DNA of 64,000 bases from an uncultured Bacteroidales bacterium (GTDB lineage: Bacteria > Bacteroidota > Bacteroidia > Bacteroidales > P3). The translations under genes and the position numbers were made by a program. The stretch is taken from the NCBI GenBank assembly GCA_900315935.1, contig ONBB01000012.1, positions 1 through 64,000 on the forward strand, read 5' to 3'. The notes beneath the pieces are model-generated. The model was not told where the DNA came from. It made no database searches and was given only the letters and a program-made list of their open reading frames with translations. How positions within the stretch are numbered: the stretch's first letter is position 1; each line of letters begins with the position of its first letter. Shown here one piece after another: positions 32,348 through 40,752 of the stretch.

Positions 32348-34081
32348 TCAGCCGTTGCCAGTTGTCTTTGTATTTGCCGCCGGCCAGGCCGCTGATTTCC
32401 TGCCAGCGGTTCTGCAGGGCGGATTCTTTGTTGAGTTTGGCCTCGACGCTTTCGTAGATGTCCTGGTAGGTGAGGCGGAAGATGTTGTCGGCCTGCGATT
32501 TGATTTCCTTGAGGAGGAAGTAGGTGAGGAATCCGTGCTGGTAGGTGTCGAAGGCGTAGGCGGTCTTGGTGTCGTCGGCGGCGTAGAGTACGACGGCGTC
32601 GGCGCGTCGGCGCGGAGGTTGGCTTTGCGTTTCTTTTTCTTGGGGTCGATTTTGCGGTCGGCGCGGAGGATGGCCTTGCCGTCGCGGCCGTGGCCGTCGA
32701 AGCTGGCGTCGAGCACGACGGTGAGGTTTTTCACGGGGTAGGGTTTGAAGGCGTTGCAGAGGGCTTCGACCGAGAGGCATTGGGCGGTCAGGCGGCTGAC
32801 TTCTTTCTTGCTCAGCACGATGTCGTAGCGGTTGCTGTCGGCGGCTTGTTTCTTTTTGCAGCGGCTGGGTTTGCCGCTGAGGCTTTTGATGTCGTCGGTC
32901 TGGATGCCGTTGGGGAGGAGGTAGGTGATGCCATTGAGGTCGGTCAGTCCGTGGCCGGCGTAGTAGACGATGAGGTTGGCGCGGGGTGTGGGTGTGTCGC
33001 CTTTGCCTGCGACGGCCTGCGAGAGTTCGGCCAACCAGTGGATGCCTTCCTGCTGGATGTCGGCGCGGGTGGCGTCGGTGAGCACTTTGACCTGGCGTTC
33101 AGGCACGCCGAGGGCGCGGACGAAGTACTGGCGTAGCACCTGGCCGTCGTTGTGGGCGTGGGGCACGTCGGGGATGAGGGCGGGGGAGTAGTGCTCGTTG
33201 GCGATGATGAGGACGTAGGTGTCGGGGCTGCGGTGGGTGGTGAGGGGGATGTTGTAGTCGACGTAGTTGTCCTGCATGCGTTCGGCGCGCATGCGGGCGA
33301 CGGTTTCGGAGTAGACGTCGGAGATGCGTATCTCGATGGCCGAGCGGCGGTAGTAGTGGGTGTTGATGGAATCTTTGTACGACTGGGTTACGTAGCGGTA
33401 GTTGTTGGTGGTGCGCTGCAGGGCGGGGATGTTTTCTTCTAGGTTGGCGCGGACGGCCTGGGCGCGCAGGTAGGCAAGCTGGCAGTTGTTTTTGATGCCG
33501 GTGGTGCGTTCGACGGAGATGCGGAGGCGCTCGCCGTTGAAGACGACGGGGCAGTAGCGGAATTCGCCGTAGCGGCCGTCGTAGGGCACGGCGGTGGCGA
33601 ATTCGGTGCCGTCGGCGGAGGAGGAGAGGGTGAGCTCGACTTCGCGGCCAGGGATGAAGTGTTCGGCCAGCACGTTCTCGACGAAGTGCTTGGTCAGGCT
33701 GCAGATGGCGCGGCAGGAGTTGGAGGAGTCGACGTCATAGTTGCCCAGCGGGTAGTCGTCGGTGTAGCCTTCGAGGTGCTTGCAGTTGTAGGAGAGGCGG
33801 TAGACGAGGTCGAGGCGCATGGTGCCGTCGGCGAAGGTGGTGTCGACCAGGTCGCAGCCGACGCTGATGTGGCTTTCGTCGTATAGTTTCTGGTCGTTGG
33901 GCAGTGCGGTGAGCCACTGCTCGGCGTAGCGCTGCATGGCGCGCTGGCGCTGCAGCACGACGTCGGCCAGCGAGTCGCGTATCTCGTTCTGGTAGCGCCG
34001 GTTGAGGGCTTTTTCACCCATCTGCGACATGGCGGGCAGGGTCAGTGCCACCAGGGAGAGGGTCAGGAGTATCTTTTTCAT
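32334..34081 (-). pseudogene. Frame-shifted caspase-like (peptidase C14) protein
   Basis: A secreted protein (signal peptide MKKILLTLSLVALTLPAMSQ) with a C-terminal caspase-fold domain: DTYVLIIANEHYSPALIPDV, AHNDGQVLRQYFVRALGVPE, ANLIVYYAGHGLTDLNG (H377). The residue expected to be the catalytic cysteine is serine (S460 in VVLDASFDGHG). After NLRADA the frame is broken by an 8-base tandem duplication (GCGCCGAC twice, 32598-32613); one copy restores NLRADAVVLYAADDTKTAYA and the rest of the fold to a stop at 32334. As written, translation goes on in the wrong frame with a low-complexity Pro/Thr/Ser tail to 32348. Either a decayed gene, a phase-variable gene or a sequence error. Full coordinates span both frames. 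Confidence 0.8.
32598..32613. repeat. 8-base tandem duplication that breaks the caspase-like gene
   Basis: GTCGGCGC GTCGGCGC on the plus strand. Removing one unit restores the reading frame without any other change. Confidence 0.9.
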
Positions 34082-34108
34082 CGTGGTCATCGTCGTTGTT
34101 TTAAACTG

Positions 34109-34140
34109 CAAAAGTACAATCTTTTTCCCATTCCACCAAA
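34109..34140 (-). promoter_or_regulatory. Promoter of the caspase-like gene
   Basis: Minus-strand TTTG, 20 bases, TACTTTTG; leader about 25 bases. Confidence 0.75.
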
Positions 34141-34228
34141 CTAACATTTCAATTCGCTGAAATTCAGTGTTATTGAATCTGTTGTCCGCTTGTTTTTGCT
34201 GTTGTTTTGCAATGCGATAACTGTATTT

Positions 34229-34298
34229 GGTCCGTTATGGGGTCATTGGAGGTCAGAGTCGAAGTATTCCCCTACCATTCCCCTACCGTCCCCCTATG
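34229..34298 (+). repeat. Bipartite 10/11-base-period element, copy 4
   Basis: Left half with GGTC repeated at 10-12-base steps; right half ATTCCCCTACC, ATTCCCCTACC, GTCCCCCTA. The end overlaps the stop codon of the lipoprotein gene (34294-34296), so the repeat supplies its last codon(s). Confidence 0.75.
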
Positions 34299-35598
34299 GT
34301 GTTTGGGTTGGGGAGGGGGTGAGGGGCTGGACTTGCTGGCGCATTTGTTCGATGTCCAGTTGCTGGTAGCCCATCTGGTTGGGGTCGGCGAAGTGCTGGC
34401 GGTTGGCGCGGTGGGTTTCCTGGTTGTAGGCGGAGGCTTTCTGGAAGAGGCTGAGGGCGACGGCTTGTTTGAGCTGCTGGAGGGTGAGGTTGCCGTCGCG
34501 CCATTGCTGCAGCTGCTGCTGGGAGAGGTATTTGGCGACGGTTTGTATCTGTGTGGAGTCGGATGGGAGTCGTCGTTCGAGGTCGGGGAGGTTGACCCAA
34601 GAGGTGATGGTGGTTTCGAGGAGCGCTATGTTGCGGCGGTCGCGGTCGGTGTAGTAGCCGAGGTAGGCGTGGCAGGGCTCGACGAAGATGACGGGTTTGA
34701 GGCCGATTTTGCGGAGGATGGAGGCGAAGAAGACGCAGGCGTCGATGCAGTTGGCCTGGCGGTTGCGGTAGATTTCGTCGAAGAAGCGTATGTGCTGTAC
34801 GTTGGCGCGGGTTGAGGGGTTGGAGGTGCAGGAGATGGAGGCGTAGGTGATGCCGCGCTGGAGTGCGTATTGCCATACGGCCTGTACCTGTGCGGTTACG
34901 TTGTCGGGGCCGTGCTGGTAGCCGGTGAGGCGGAGGTGGGGGTTCTGGTCGAGGATGTCGGTGAGTATCTGCTGTATGTAGGGGTGGTCTTCGTTGACGT
35001 AGGCTGCGAAGAGGTAGCGTGTGTCGAGGAGTGTGTCGTTGGAGCGGAGTGAGAGTGGGCATTCGTTGATGGGACGTGCGTTGAGGCGGATGTTTTTGAT
35101 GTCGACGGGTTCGTCGTTGATGTAGCAGGTGAGGGTGAGGTCGATGGGGCGTGGTTGTCGTAGGTTGAGCAGGGCGTCGTATTTCCATTTGACGTCGGGT
35201 GTGAAGGTGTAGGTGTGCGCGCGCTGGGGTAGTGTTTCCTGGAAGGTGGTTACGTAGTTGAGTGCGGAGGAGTCGATGACGATGCGGAGGAGTGCGTTGT
35301 CGGCCGGGGAGTTGAGGGTTACGGTGATGGGTGCGGTGAGTGGGGAGTGTTGGGTGGTGAGTGAGGAGGGTGCGAGGATGAGGGCGGGGTATAGTTGTCC
35401 GTCGAGCAGTTGTGAGGTGCTGGCGGTGAAGGCGACTTTCTGCGGGTCGAACTGCCGGTTGGCGGGTTTGTGCCGGCAGGAGGTGAGAACTATGAGGATG
35501 ATGAAGATGATTGCGTTAATGTGTGATTGTGTTATTGCGTTAGTGTTTGTCGCGCCAGCACTCACGCATTGACGCATTAACGCAATCTCACGTTTCAT
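34294..35598 (-). CDS. Lipoprotein with a transglutaminase-like domain
   Basis: About 434 residues. The N-terminus ends in a lipobox (FIILIVLTSC), preceded by a long n-region (RQCVSAGATNTNAITQSHIN) that is encoded by a palindromic repeat. The central domain has the transglutaminase-like Cys-His arrangement: RQANCIDACVFFASILRKIG and then VEPCHAYLGYYTDRDRR with a following Asp. A Gln-rich helical tail follows (YLSQQQLQQWRDG). Such lipoproteins are probably peptidases or cross-linking proteins in the periplasm; the substrate is unknown. The start at 35598 overlaps the ruvC stop as ATGA, which points to translational coupling with ruvC. Confidence 0.75.
   Translation of the reverse strand: MKREIALMRQCVSAGATNTNAITQSHINAIIFIILIVLTSCRHKPANRQFDPQKVAFTASTSQLLDGQLYPALILAPSSLTTQHSPLTAPITVTLNSPADNALLRIVIDSSALNYVTTFQETLPQRAHTYTFTPDVKWKYDALLNLRQPRPIDLTLTCYINDEPVDIKNIRLNARPINECPLSLRSNDTLLDTRYLFAAYVNEDHPYIQQILTDILDQNPHLRLTGYQHGPDNVTAQVQAVWQYALQRGITYASISCTSNPSTRANVQHIRFFDEIYRNRQANCIDACVFFASILRKIGLKPVIFVEPCHAYLGYYTDRDRRNIALLETTITSWVNLPDLERRLPSDSTQIQTVAKYLSQQQLQQWRDGNLTLQQLKQAVALSLFQKASAYNQETHRANRQHFADPNQMGYQQLDIEQMRQQVQPLTPSPTQTP
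35509..35590. repeat. TGTTTGTCGCG palindromic element, copy 2 (in the coding sequence)
   Basis: GATTGCGTTAATGTGTGATT arm, centre GTTAGTGTTTGTCGCGCCAG, right arm CTCACGCATTGACGCATT then AACGCAATC. It lies inside the N-terminal coding part of the lipoprotein gene and is read in frame. Confidence 0.85.
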
Positions 35599-36173
35599 TT
35601 TATTCTCTCTGGGTTTTGGTTGAGGAAGTCTGTCCATTGTTGTTTGGCTGATTTGCGGGTTTTCTTTTTGGGTGCGAGCTGGCTGCGGAGGTCGGCGAGG
35701 GGGGTGGTCATCTGGAGGTGGCAGGTGTAGGCTACGGCGAGGGCGTCGGTGGCGTCGAGGTAGGTGGGGGTCTGGTCGAATTGCAGTATGGATTGCAGCA
35801 TGGTGGCGACTTGTTGTTTGGAGGCGTTGCCGTTGCCGGTGATGTGCTGTTTGATGACGGAGGGTTCGTATTCGGTGATGGAGAGGTCGCGGCTGATGGC
35901 GGCGGCGATGGCGACGCCTTGTGCGCGGCCGAGTTTGAGCATGGACTGGACGTTTTTGCCGAAGAAGGGTGCTTCGATGGCTAGGTGGTCGGGGTGGAAG
36001 GAGTCGATGAGGCGGAGGGTACTTTCGAAGATGCGCCGTATGCGGAGGTTGAATTCGGGTATTTTTTTGAGGTAGAGGACGTCCATGGCGACGATGCGGG
36101 GCTGTGGGCCGTCGGTGTCGAGGAGGCTGTAGCCGAGGATGAGGGTGCCGGGGTCGATGCCTAGGATTAGCAT
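35595..36173 (-). CDS. ruvC: Crossover junction endodeoxyribonuclease RuvC
   Basis: Holliday junction resolvase that works with RuvAB in recombination repair. The 192 residues keep the four acidic metal-binding residues: D7 in MLILGIDPGTLILGY, E67 in HLAIEAPFFGKN, D140 and D143 in YLDATDALAVAY. Slightly longer C-terminus than E. coli RuvC (173), rich in basic residues (LAPKKKTRKSAKQQWTDFL), as common in Bacteroidetes. Start at ATG 36173, directly abutting a palindromic repeat (36176-36290). Confidence 0.96.
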   Translation of the reverse strand: MLILGIDPGTLILGYSLLDTDGPQPRIVAMDVLYLKKIPEFNLRIRRIFESTLRLIDSFHPDHLAIEAPFFGKNVQSMLKLGRAQGVAIAAAISRDLSITEYEPSVIKQHITGNGNASKQQVATMLQSILQFDQTPTYLDATDALAVAYTCHLQMTTPLADLRSQLAPKKKTRKSAKQQWTDFLNQNPERIK

Positions 36174-36175
36174 GG

Positions 36176-36290
36176 TGATTGTGTTATTGTGTTAGTGTGT
36201 GATTGCGTTAATGTGTGATTGTGTTATTGCGTTAGTGTTTGTCGCGCCAGCACTCACGCATTGATGCATTAACGCAATCACACATTAGTG
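36176..36290. repeat. TGTTTGTCGCG palindromic element, copy 3
   Basis: Same centre as copy 2 (GTTAGTGTTTGTCGCGCCAG), longer left arm with GTGTTATTGTGTTAGTGTGT units, right arm CTCACGCATTGATGCATT. It fills the whole gap between the RseC-like stop and the ruvC start. Confidence 0.85.
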
Positions 36291-36713
36291 TTTAGGGTTG
36301 GGGGTTATTTGGAGGGTGAATTTGGTGTTGATGCGGTGGCGGAGGATGTAGAGTGCCAACACGTAGAGTGCCAGCATGCCGAAGGTGCTTCCGATGACAG
36401 CCGGTTCGGACAGGCCCGCCAGCGAGAGCCCTATGATGACACCCAGCAGCAGCAGGGCAGGCAGGATGTAGGCAATCCACACGGCTAGCAGGCCGCGCCC
36501 CTGGCTGATACGGACGCTGACGGTCTGTCCTTCAGTGTAGCACTTCCAATCGGCGGTGGGTATGTCGAGCGTTTTGTCCTTGGCGTCGGCAAATCCGCAT
36601 TTTTCGTGGGCTTGGCAGGAGGCGCAGGCGCTGACAGAGCGTATCTGCACCGTGACGCGTCCCTCTTTGACCGCCGTCACTCGGCCTTCATGTGTCGCAA
36701 TCTCGTTTTTCAT
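36285..36713 (-). CDS. RseC/MucC-like membrane protein
   Basis: A 142-residue protein of the SoxR-reducing/RseC family: N-terminal beta domain (GRVTAVKEGRVTVQIRSVSA), the conserved cysteine motif CASCQAHEKCG, then two transmembrane helices (LLAVWIAYILPALLLLGVII; GSTFGMLALYVLALYIL). In other bacteria RseC relatives associate with the Rnf complex; in Bacteroidales rseC often precedes rnfB, but no rnf genes are next to it here. It lies 3 bases downstream of the WG-repeat gene; its last codons fall in the palindromic repeat. Confidence 0.82.
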   Translation of the reverse strand: MKNEIATHEGRVTAVKEGRVTVQIRSVSACASCQAHEKCGFADAKDKTLDIPTADWKCYTEGQTVSVRISQGRGLLAVWIAYILPALLLLGVIIGLSLAGLSEPAVIGSTFGMLALYVLALYILRHRINTKFTLQITPNPKH

Positions 36714-36716
36714 TTT

Positions 36717-38009
36717 TCATTTCTCGTTTATGTCGCGGAAGGCGATGATGCCTCCGCAGTTTTTCACGCAGCGACCGCTGCGGTCTATGTAGCGTATGTC
36801 GCCGTTGTATATGATTTCGGCGCGACCGTATTCGAATGGGGATGCGATGTCGAAGATGAATGGGAGGTAGATGTCGCCGTGGGTGTCGATGTAGCCCCAG
36901 CGGCCGTTGTGCTGCACGGGGGCGAGCCCCTCGTGGAAGGGGAAGGCGGCGGTGAAGTGGAAGGGGATGGTGAGCTGGCCCTGCAGGTTGACGTATCCGA
37001 AGTGTCCGTTCTGTTCGACGAGGGCGAGGCTGTCGTGGTAGGTGTATAGGTGGGCGCTTTTTTTGCTGTTCTGGTATTGCAGGGGGAGGACGAGGGTGCC
37101 TGTGGTGTCGATGATGCCGTAGCGGTCGCCGAGGCGTACCATGGCGCGGCCGAGGTGGAAGCGGCCGATTTCGTCGTAGATGCAGGGGATGGCTTCTTTG
37201 CCCCGGAGGTCGAGGAAGCCGTATTTGTCGTTGCGCTGGACGCCGATGCGACGGTCGCTGACGGTGGTGATGGGTTGGTAGTGGAAGGGGGTGAGGGGCT
37301 TGAAGGTGTAGTCGAAGAGTGCCATTCCGTATTCGTCGCCGGCGAAAAAGGTGCCGTGGTCGGCGGTGGAGAGGTGCTCGTAGATGTTGGGCAGCATTTC
37401 TTTGCCGTCGCGGTCGATGATGCCCCATCGGTCGTAGCGGTAGACGGGGGCGTAGCCGTCTTTGTAGGGCATGGTGTTCTGGTAGATGGCGTCGAAGAGC
37501 TGGCGCCCGTTGGTGTCGATGTAGGTGCAGAGCACGGTGAATTCGTCGAAGACGATGCCGATGGGTGCGCGTCCTTCGGAGAAGGGGCTGGCGTAGGGGT
37601 ATTGCAGGGGGATGACGAGGGTGCCGTCGAGGTCGGTGAAGCCGGTGAGTCCTCCGCGGGAGACCCAGATGCGGTTTTCGGAGGGGTAGTCGACGGCGGT
37701 GTATTGGCAGGGTATCACTTCGCGTCCGGTGGTGTCGATGAGGCCGGCGAGGGTGTCGTCGAGCCATACTTTGCAGTAGGCGCCGTAGAAGCGGTCTACG
37801 TATTTGTAGCGATTGGGCACGATGACTCGTCCGTCCTCGCGGCGGAAGCCGTAGCGGACGGTGCCGTCGCTGTCGGTCTCCTTGGTGGTCTCGATGCCGT
37901 CGACGTAAATGATGTCGCAGCCGCACTGCTCGTCGGTCTCATAGCGTATCTCTTGGGCTGCTATGGGGAGGGCGAGGAGGAGGGCTGCGAGGAGGGCGAG
38001 TGGTTTCAT
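36717..38009 (-). CDS. Secreted WG-repeat protein
   Basis: A 430-residue protein with a signal peptide (MKPLALLAALLLALPIAAQ) followed by about nine WG-repeat units of ~40 residues (for example AGLIDTTGREVIPCQYTAVD, WGIIDRDGKEMLPNIYEHLS, YGFLDLRGKEAIPCIYDEIG, FGYVNLQGQLTIPFHF, WGYIDTHGDIYLPF). WG repeats form beta sheets that likely bind something at the cell surface; no enzymatic role is known. The start overlaps the batE stop by ATGA, so it is part of the long Bat operon transcript. Confidence 0.85.
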   Translation of the reverse strand: MKPLALLAALLLALPIAAQEIRYETDEQCGCDIIYVDGIETTKETDSDGTVRYGFRREDGRVIVPNRYKYVDRFYGAYCKVWLDDTLAGLIDTTGREVIPCQYTAVDYPSENRIWVSRGGLTGFTDLDGTLVIPLQYPYASPFSEGRAPIGIVFDEFTVLCTYIDTNGRQLFDAIYQNTMPYKDGYAPVYRYDRWGIIDRDGKEMLPNIYEHLSTADHGTFFAGDEYGMALFDYTFKPLTPFHYQPITTVSDRRIGVQRNDKYGFLDLRGKEAIPCIYDEIGRFHLGRAMVRLGDRYGIIDTTGTLVLPLQYQNSKKSAHLYTYHDSLALVEQNGHFGYVNLQGQLTIPFHFTAAFPFHEGLAPVQHNGRWGYIDTHGDIYLPFIFDIASPFEYGRAEIIYNGDIRYIDRSGRCVKNCGGIIAFRDINEK

Positions 38010-38761
38010 ATCCGTTCTATGTTGTGGCTTTCGCACCAGCCGGTGGTGCCGTCGGCGAGGGTGATTTTCTCCCATCCGGCGAGGCTTTCGGTGATGCTGA
38101 CCTTGGTGCCTTCGTGGAGGATGAGTTTTTCGAGACTCTGCTGTTCGGGCGAGTTGCGCACGGCGATGGCTTCTTCGATGACGATGGCTTCGGCGTGGAC
38201 GTTGAAGTGGTGTGTGGATGAGAGGAGTAGCACGGTGGCCAGCAGGAGCAGCACTGCCGATGCGATGGCGAGGGAGAATGTGGCTTTGCGAAGCGAGAGT
38301 TCATGGCTGAGCAAGAAGGTGGCGATGGCGGCGGCCAGCAGGGCGAAGAGTACGATCCAGATAATGCGCCATGTGCGTGGTGTGATGTGGGTGCTGAGTG
38401 CGTTGTACCAGTTGACCAGAAACAGGCGCGGCAGTACGGTGATGCGGTCCTGGGTCTTGCTGTTGGCCAGTGCCAGGTTCTCTTTGGCCTCTTTCATGGT
38501 GGGTTTGAGGCGCAGGGCGCGCTCGTAGTGCAGGATGGCCTGTCCGAGCTGTTCGAGGCGGTAGTAGGCGTTGCCGAGGTTGTAGTGCAGTTCGGCCGAG
38601 GTGAAACCCTCCGCGAGAGCCTCTTCGTAGAGTGCGGCGGAGGAATCGTAGGCTCCGTGGCGGTATAGTTCGTCGGCCTGGTGGGCGAGGGTCTCGGCGG
38701 TCTGGCTCCATGCGGACGGGAGGCACAGGGCGAGCAGTATGATAAGGATTGTCTTTTTCAT
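38006..38761 (-). CDS. batE: BatE, TPR and SH3-like membrane protein
   Basis: Last of the Bat (Bacteroides aerotolerance) genes. 251 residues: signal peptide (MKKTILIILLALCLPSAWSQ), two TPR units (ELYRHGAYDSSAALYEEALA; AELHYNLGNAYYRLEQLGQA), two transmembrane helices around residues 128-185 (IIWIVLFALLAAAIATFLLS; FSLAIASAVLLLLATVLLL), and a C-terminal bacterial SH3-like domain (VRNSPEQQSLEKLILHEG, then GWEKITLADGTTGWCE). TPR plus SH3 suggests a periplasmic scaffold. It lies 14 bases downstream of batD. Confidence 0.9.
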   Translation of the reverse strand: MKKTILIILLALCLPSAWSQTAETLAHQADELYRHGAYDSSAALYEEALAEGFTSAELHYNLGNAYYRLEQLGQAILHYERALRLKPTMKEAKENLALANSKTQDRITVLPRLFLVNWYNALSTHITPRTWRIIWIVLFALLAAAIATFLLSHELSLRKATFSLAIASAVLLLLATVLLLSSTHHFNVHAEAIVIEEAIAVRNSPEQQSLEKLILHEGTKVSITESLAGWEKITLADGTTGWCESHNIERI

Positions 38762-38775
38762 GGGTGGCGTGTGGT

Positions 38776-40599
38776 TTAAAGTTCGGCTATCATGAGGAGG
38801 GCTTCGGTGTAGACGGCTTGTTTCTGCGTCTCTGCGTCGCCGGGGGCGAAGCGGGCGATGTCGACATCCTGCAGCACCTTCATGATGCGCTGCTGTTGTG
38901 TGTCGGCTACCTGCTTGTCGGCCAGGCAGGCGGAAACGGTGTCGCGGTTGAGCTGCGAGAGTTCAATGTTGTACTTGTCGGCCAGGCAGCCCCAGATGGC
39001 CTTGTATATTTCCTCGTAGAAGCGGTCGGTATTGCCGGGGCCGAGGAAGGCGGAGGCTTTCTTCAGCCGCTTCTGGGCCATGCGGGTGGCGCGTTTCAGG
39101 CGCAGGCCGGCGATGTCCTGCCGGGCAGCTTGGCGGTGCCGGCCATAGATGACGGCTCCGATGGCGGCCAATATAATCAGTATGGCCGCGAGGTAGAACG
39201 GCAGGCCGGCGTGGTCTTCGGTGTGTATGGGTTTCAGTTTGCCGATGGGGTGGATGTAGTTGATGTCCTGGTTCAGCAGGCGCACGTCGTCCTTGGGGCT
39301 GTAGGCCGACGTGGTGTTGGCTCCTTTGTCCACCTGTACCTGCTGTGCGTCGACGGTGAGGGTGCTGTACTGCTGGGTCGTGGGGTCGAAGTAGACAAAG
39401 CGGTAGGCCGGGATGGTGAAGTTGCCCTGTGTGCGGGGGATGAGCACCCATTCGTAGGTGCGGCTGCCGCTGACGCCGTTGTCGGTGCGCTTGATGTTGT
39501 CCTCAATCTGGGGGTCGTAGACTTCGAACGAGGAGGGGAACTGGGGCGTGGGAGGGGTTACGAGCATGAGGTTGCCCGAGCCGGAGACGGTGAGGCGGTA
39601 GGTGAGAGCCTCGTTGGCTTTGACACGGTCCAGGTTGAGCCCGCCTTTGACCGAGAAGCTGCCCACGGCGCCGCTGAAGTCGTCGGGCCGGTTGGGGAGG
39701 GGCTTGACGTTGACGGCGAGCTTTTGGGTGTGCAGTGGGTACTCCACGGCCTGGGCCATGTTGAAGAAGGGGTCGTCGAAGATGTCCCAGATGCTGCCGG
39801 TGCGGCGGCGCTGGGCGCGCACCATGGCCAGCACGTTGAGGTCCAGCGACTCGATGGTGAGGCGGCCGCTCTCCTGGGCGAAGAGGGCTCCTTTGCGGAT
39901 TTCGAACACCATGTACTGGCGGCCGTCGAGGGTCTCCGTGTATTGTTTGATATCACGCTGGTTGGCGCTGAGGTCTTCGGCCCAGAACCCGCGGTTGCCG
40001 GGCAGCTTGTCGATGGCGTACTGGCGGATGGGTATCTGGGAGTAGACCTTGTAGGTGATGATGATTTGCTCGCCTTGGTAGGGGTTGGCGTTGGAGACTG
40101 AGGTGCGGGCGAAGAGCGTCTTTTCGTCGACCGTCGAAGCCTCCTGCGGCTGCTGCGCCCAGGGGTCGTAGGCTTGGCGCTGGCGTTGTTGCTGTTGCTG
40201 CTGGCGTTGCTGCTGCTGTGCCTGGGTCATTTTTTCTACCTTGATGCTCACACTTTTCGACTCCAGCCTTTTGCCGTCAGCAGTACAACTGGCAGGTCCG
40301 ATGGTGAATGTGCCCTCGTCGGTGGCGCCCAGGGTGTAGGAAAAGGTGGTGGACGAGGAGCGCGACATCTGGCCATTGATAAAACTCATGCTGGTCTGCG
40401 ACGACTGCGAGGGGCCGTTGTACACGCGGAAGCCTTGGAAGCTGGGGCCGCGGAAGTCGGAGGCTTTGTCGTTCACCACAAAGCGGACGGTGAAGTTGTC
40501 GCCCACATAGACCTGTTTCGGGGCCTGGACGGTCATTTCCTGCGTCCAGGCACCGCATGTCAGGAGCAGGAGGGTGAGTATTGCGGTTATTCTTTTCAT
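38776..40599 (-). CDS. batD: BatD, oxygen-tolerance-associated membrane protein
   Basis: 607 residues. Signal peptide (MKRITAILTLLLLTCGAWTQ), several Ig-like beta domains of the BatD family (APKQVYVGDNFTVRFVVND, GPSFQGFRVYNGPSQSSQT, NPYQGEQIIITYKVYSQIPI), a Gln/Arg-rich linker around residues 130-155, a single transmembrane helix at about residue 460 (LPFYLAAILIILAAIGAVIY) and a helical cytoplasmic tail. Bat proteins support stress or aerotolerance in Bacteroides and motility or virulence in others, but the biochemical role is not known. A C-rich bipartite repeat separates it from batC. Confidence 0.92.
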   Translation of the reverse strand: MKRITAILTLLLLTCGAWTQEMTVQAPKQVYVGDNFTVRFVVNDKASDFRGPSFQGFRVYNGPSQSSQTSMSFINGQMSRSSSTTFSYTLGATDEGTFTIGPASCTADGKRLESKSVSIKVEKMTQAQQQQRQQQQQQRQRQAYDPWAQQPQEASTVDEKTLFARTSVSNANPYQGEQIIITYKVYSQIPIRQYAIDKLPGNRGFWAEDLSANQRDIKQYTETLDGRQYMVFEIRKGALFAQESGRLTIESLDLNVLAMVRAQRRRTGSIWDIFDDPFFNMAQAVEYPLHTQKLAVNVKPLPNRPDDFSGAVGSFSVKGGLNLDRVKANEALTYRLTVSGSGNLMLVTPPTPQFPSSFEVYDPQIEDNIKRTDNGVSGSRTYEWVLIPRTQGNFTIPAYRFVYFDPTTQQYSTLTVDAQQVQVDKGANTTSAYSPKDDVRLLNQDINYIHPIGKLKPIHTEDHAGLPFYLAAILIILAAIGAVIYGRHRQAARQDIAGLRLKRATRMAQKRLKKASAFLGPGNTDRFYEEIYKAIWGCLADKYNIELSQLNRDTVSACLADKQVADTQQQRIMKVLQDVDIARFAPGDAETQKQAVYTEALLMIAEL

Positions 40600-40653
40600 T
40601 GTCTGTCTGTTGTGTTTGTTTGGGTGGGCGGGAGGTTCGGGCGGTGGAGGGTG

Positions 40654-40732
40654 GGGACTCTCTAGGGGAGTGGTAGGGGATCTCTAGGGGAATACATAGG
40701 CCCTTTCCCATTATTTCCCATCGATGGGAAAA
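40654..40732 (-). repeat. Bipartite 10/11-base-period element, copy 5 (inside the Bat operon)
   Basis: On the minus strand: left half ATGGGAAATA, ATGGGAAAGG; joint CCTATGTATTCCCC; right half TTCCCCTAGAG, ATCCCCTACCA, CTCCCCTAGAG. It fills most of the batC-batD gap and, unlike copy 2, has the same orientation as transcription. Confidence 0.8.
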
Positions 40733-40752
40733 TTTGGTTACTTTTTCTCAGG

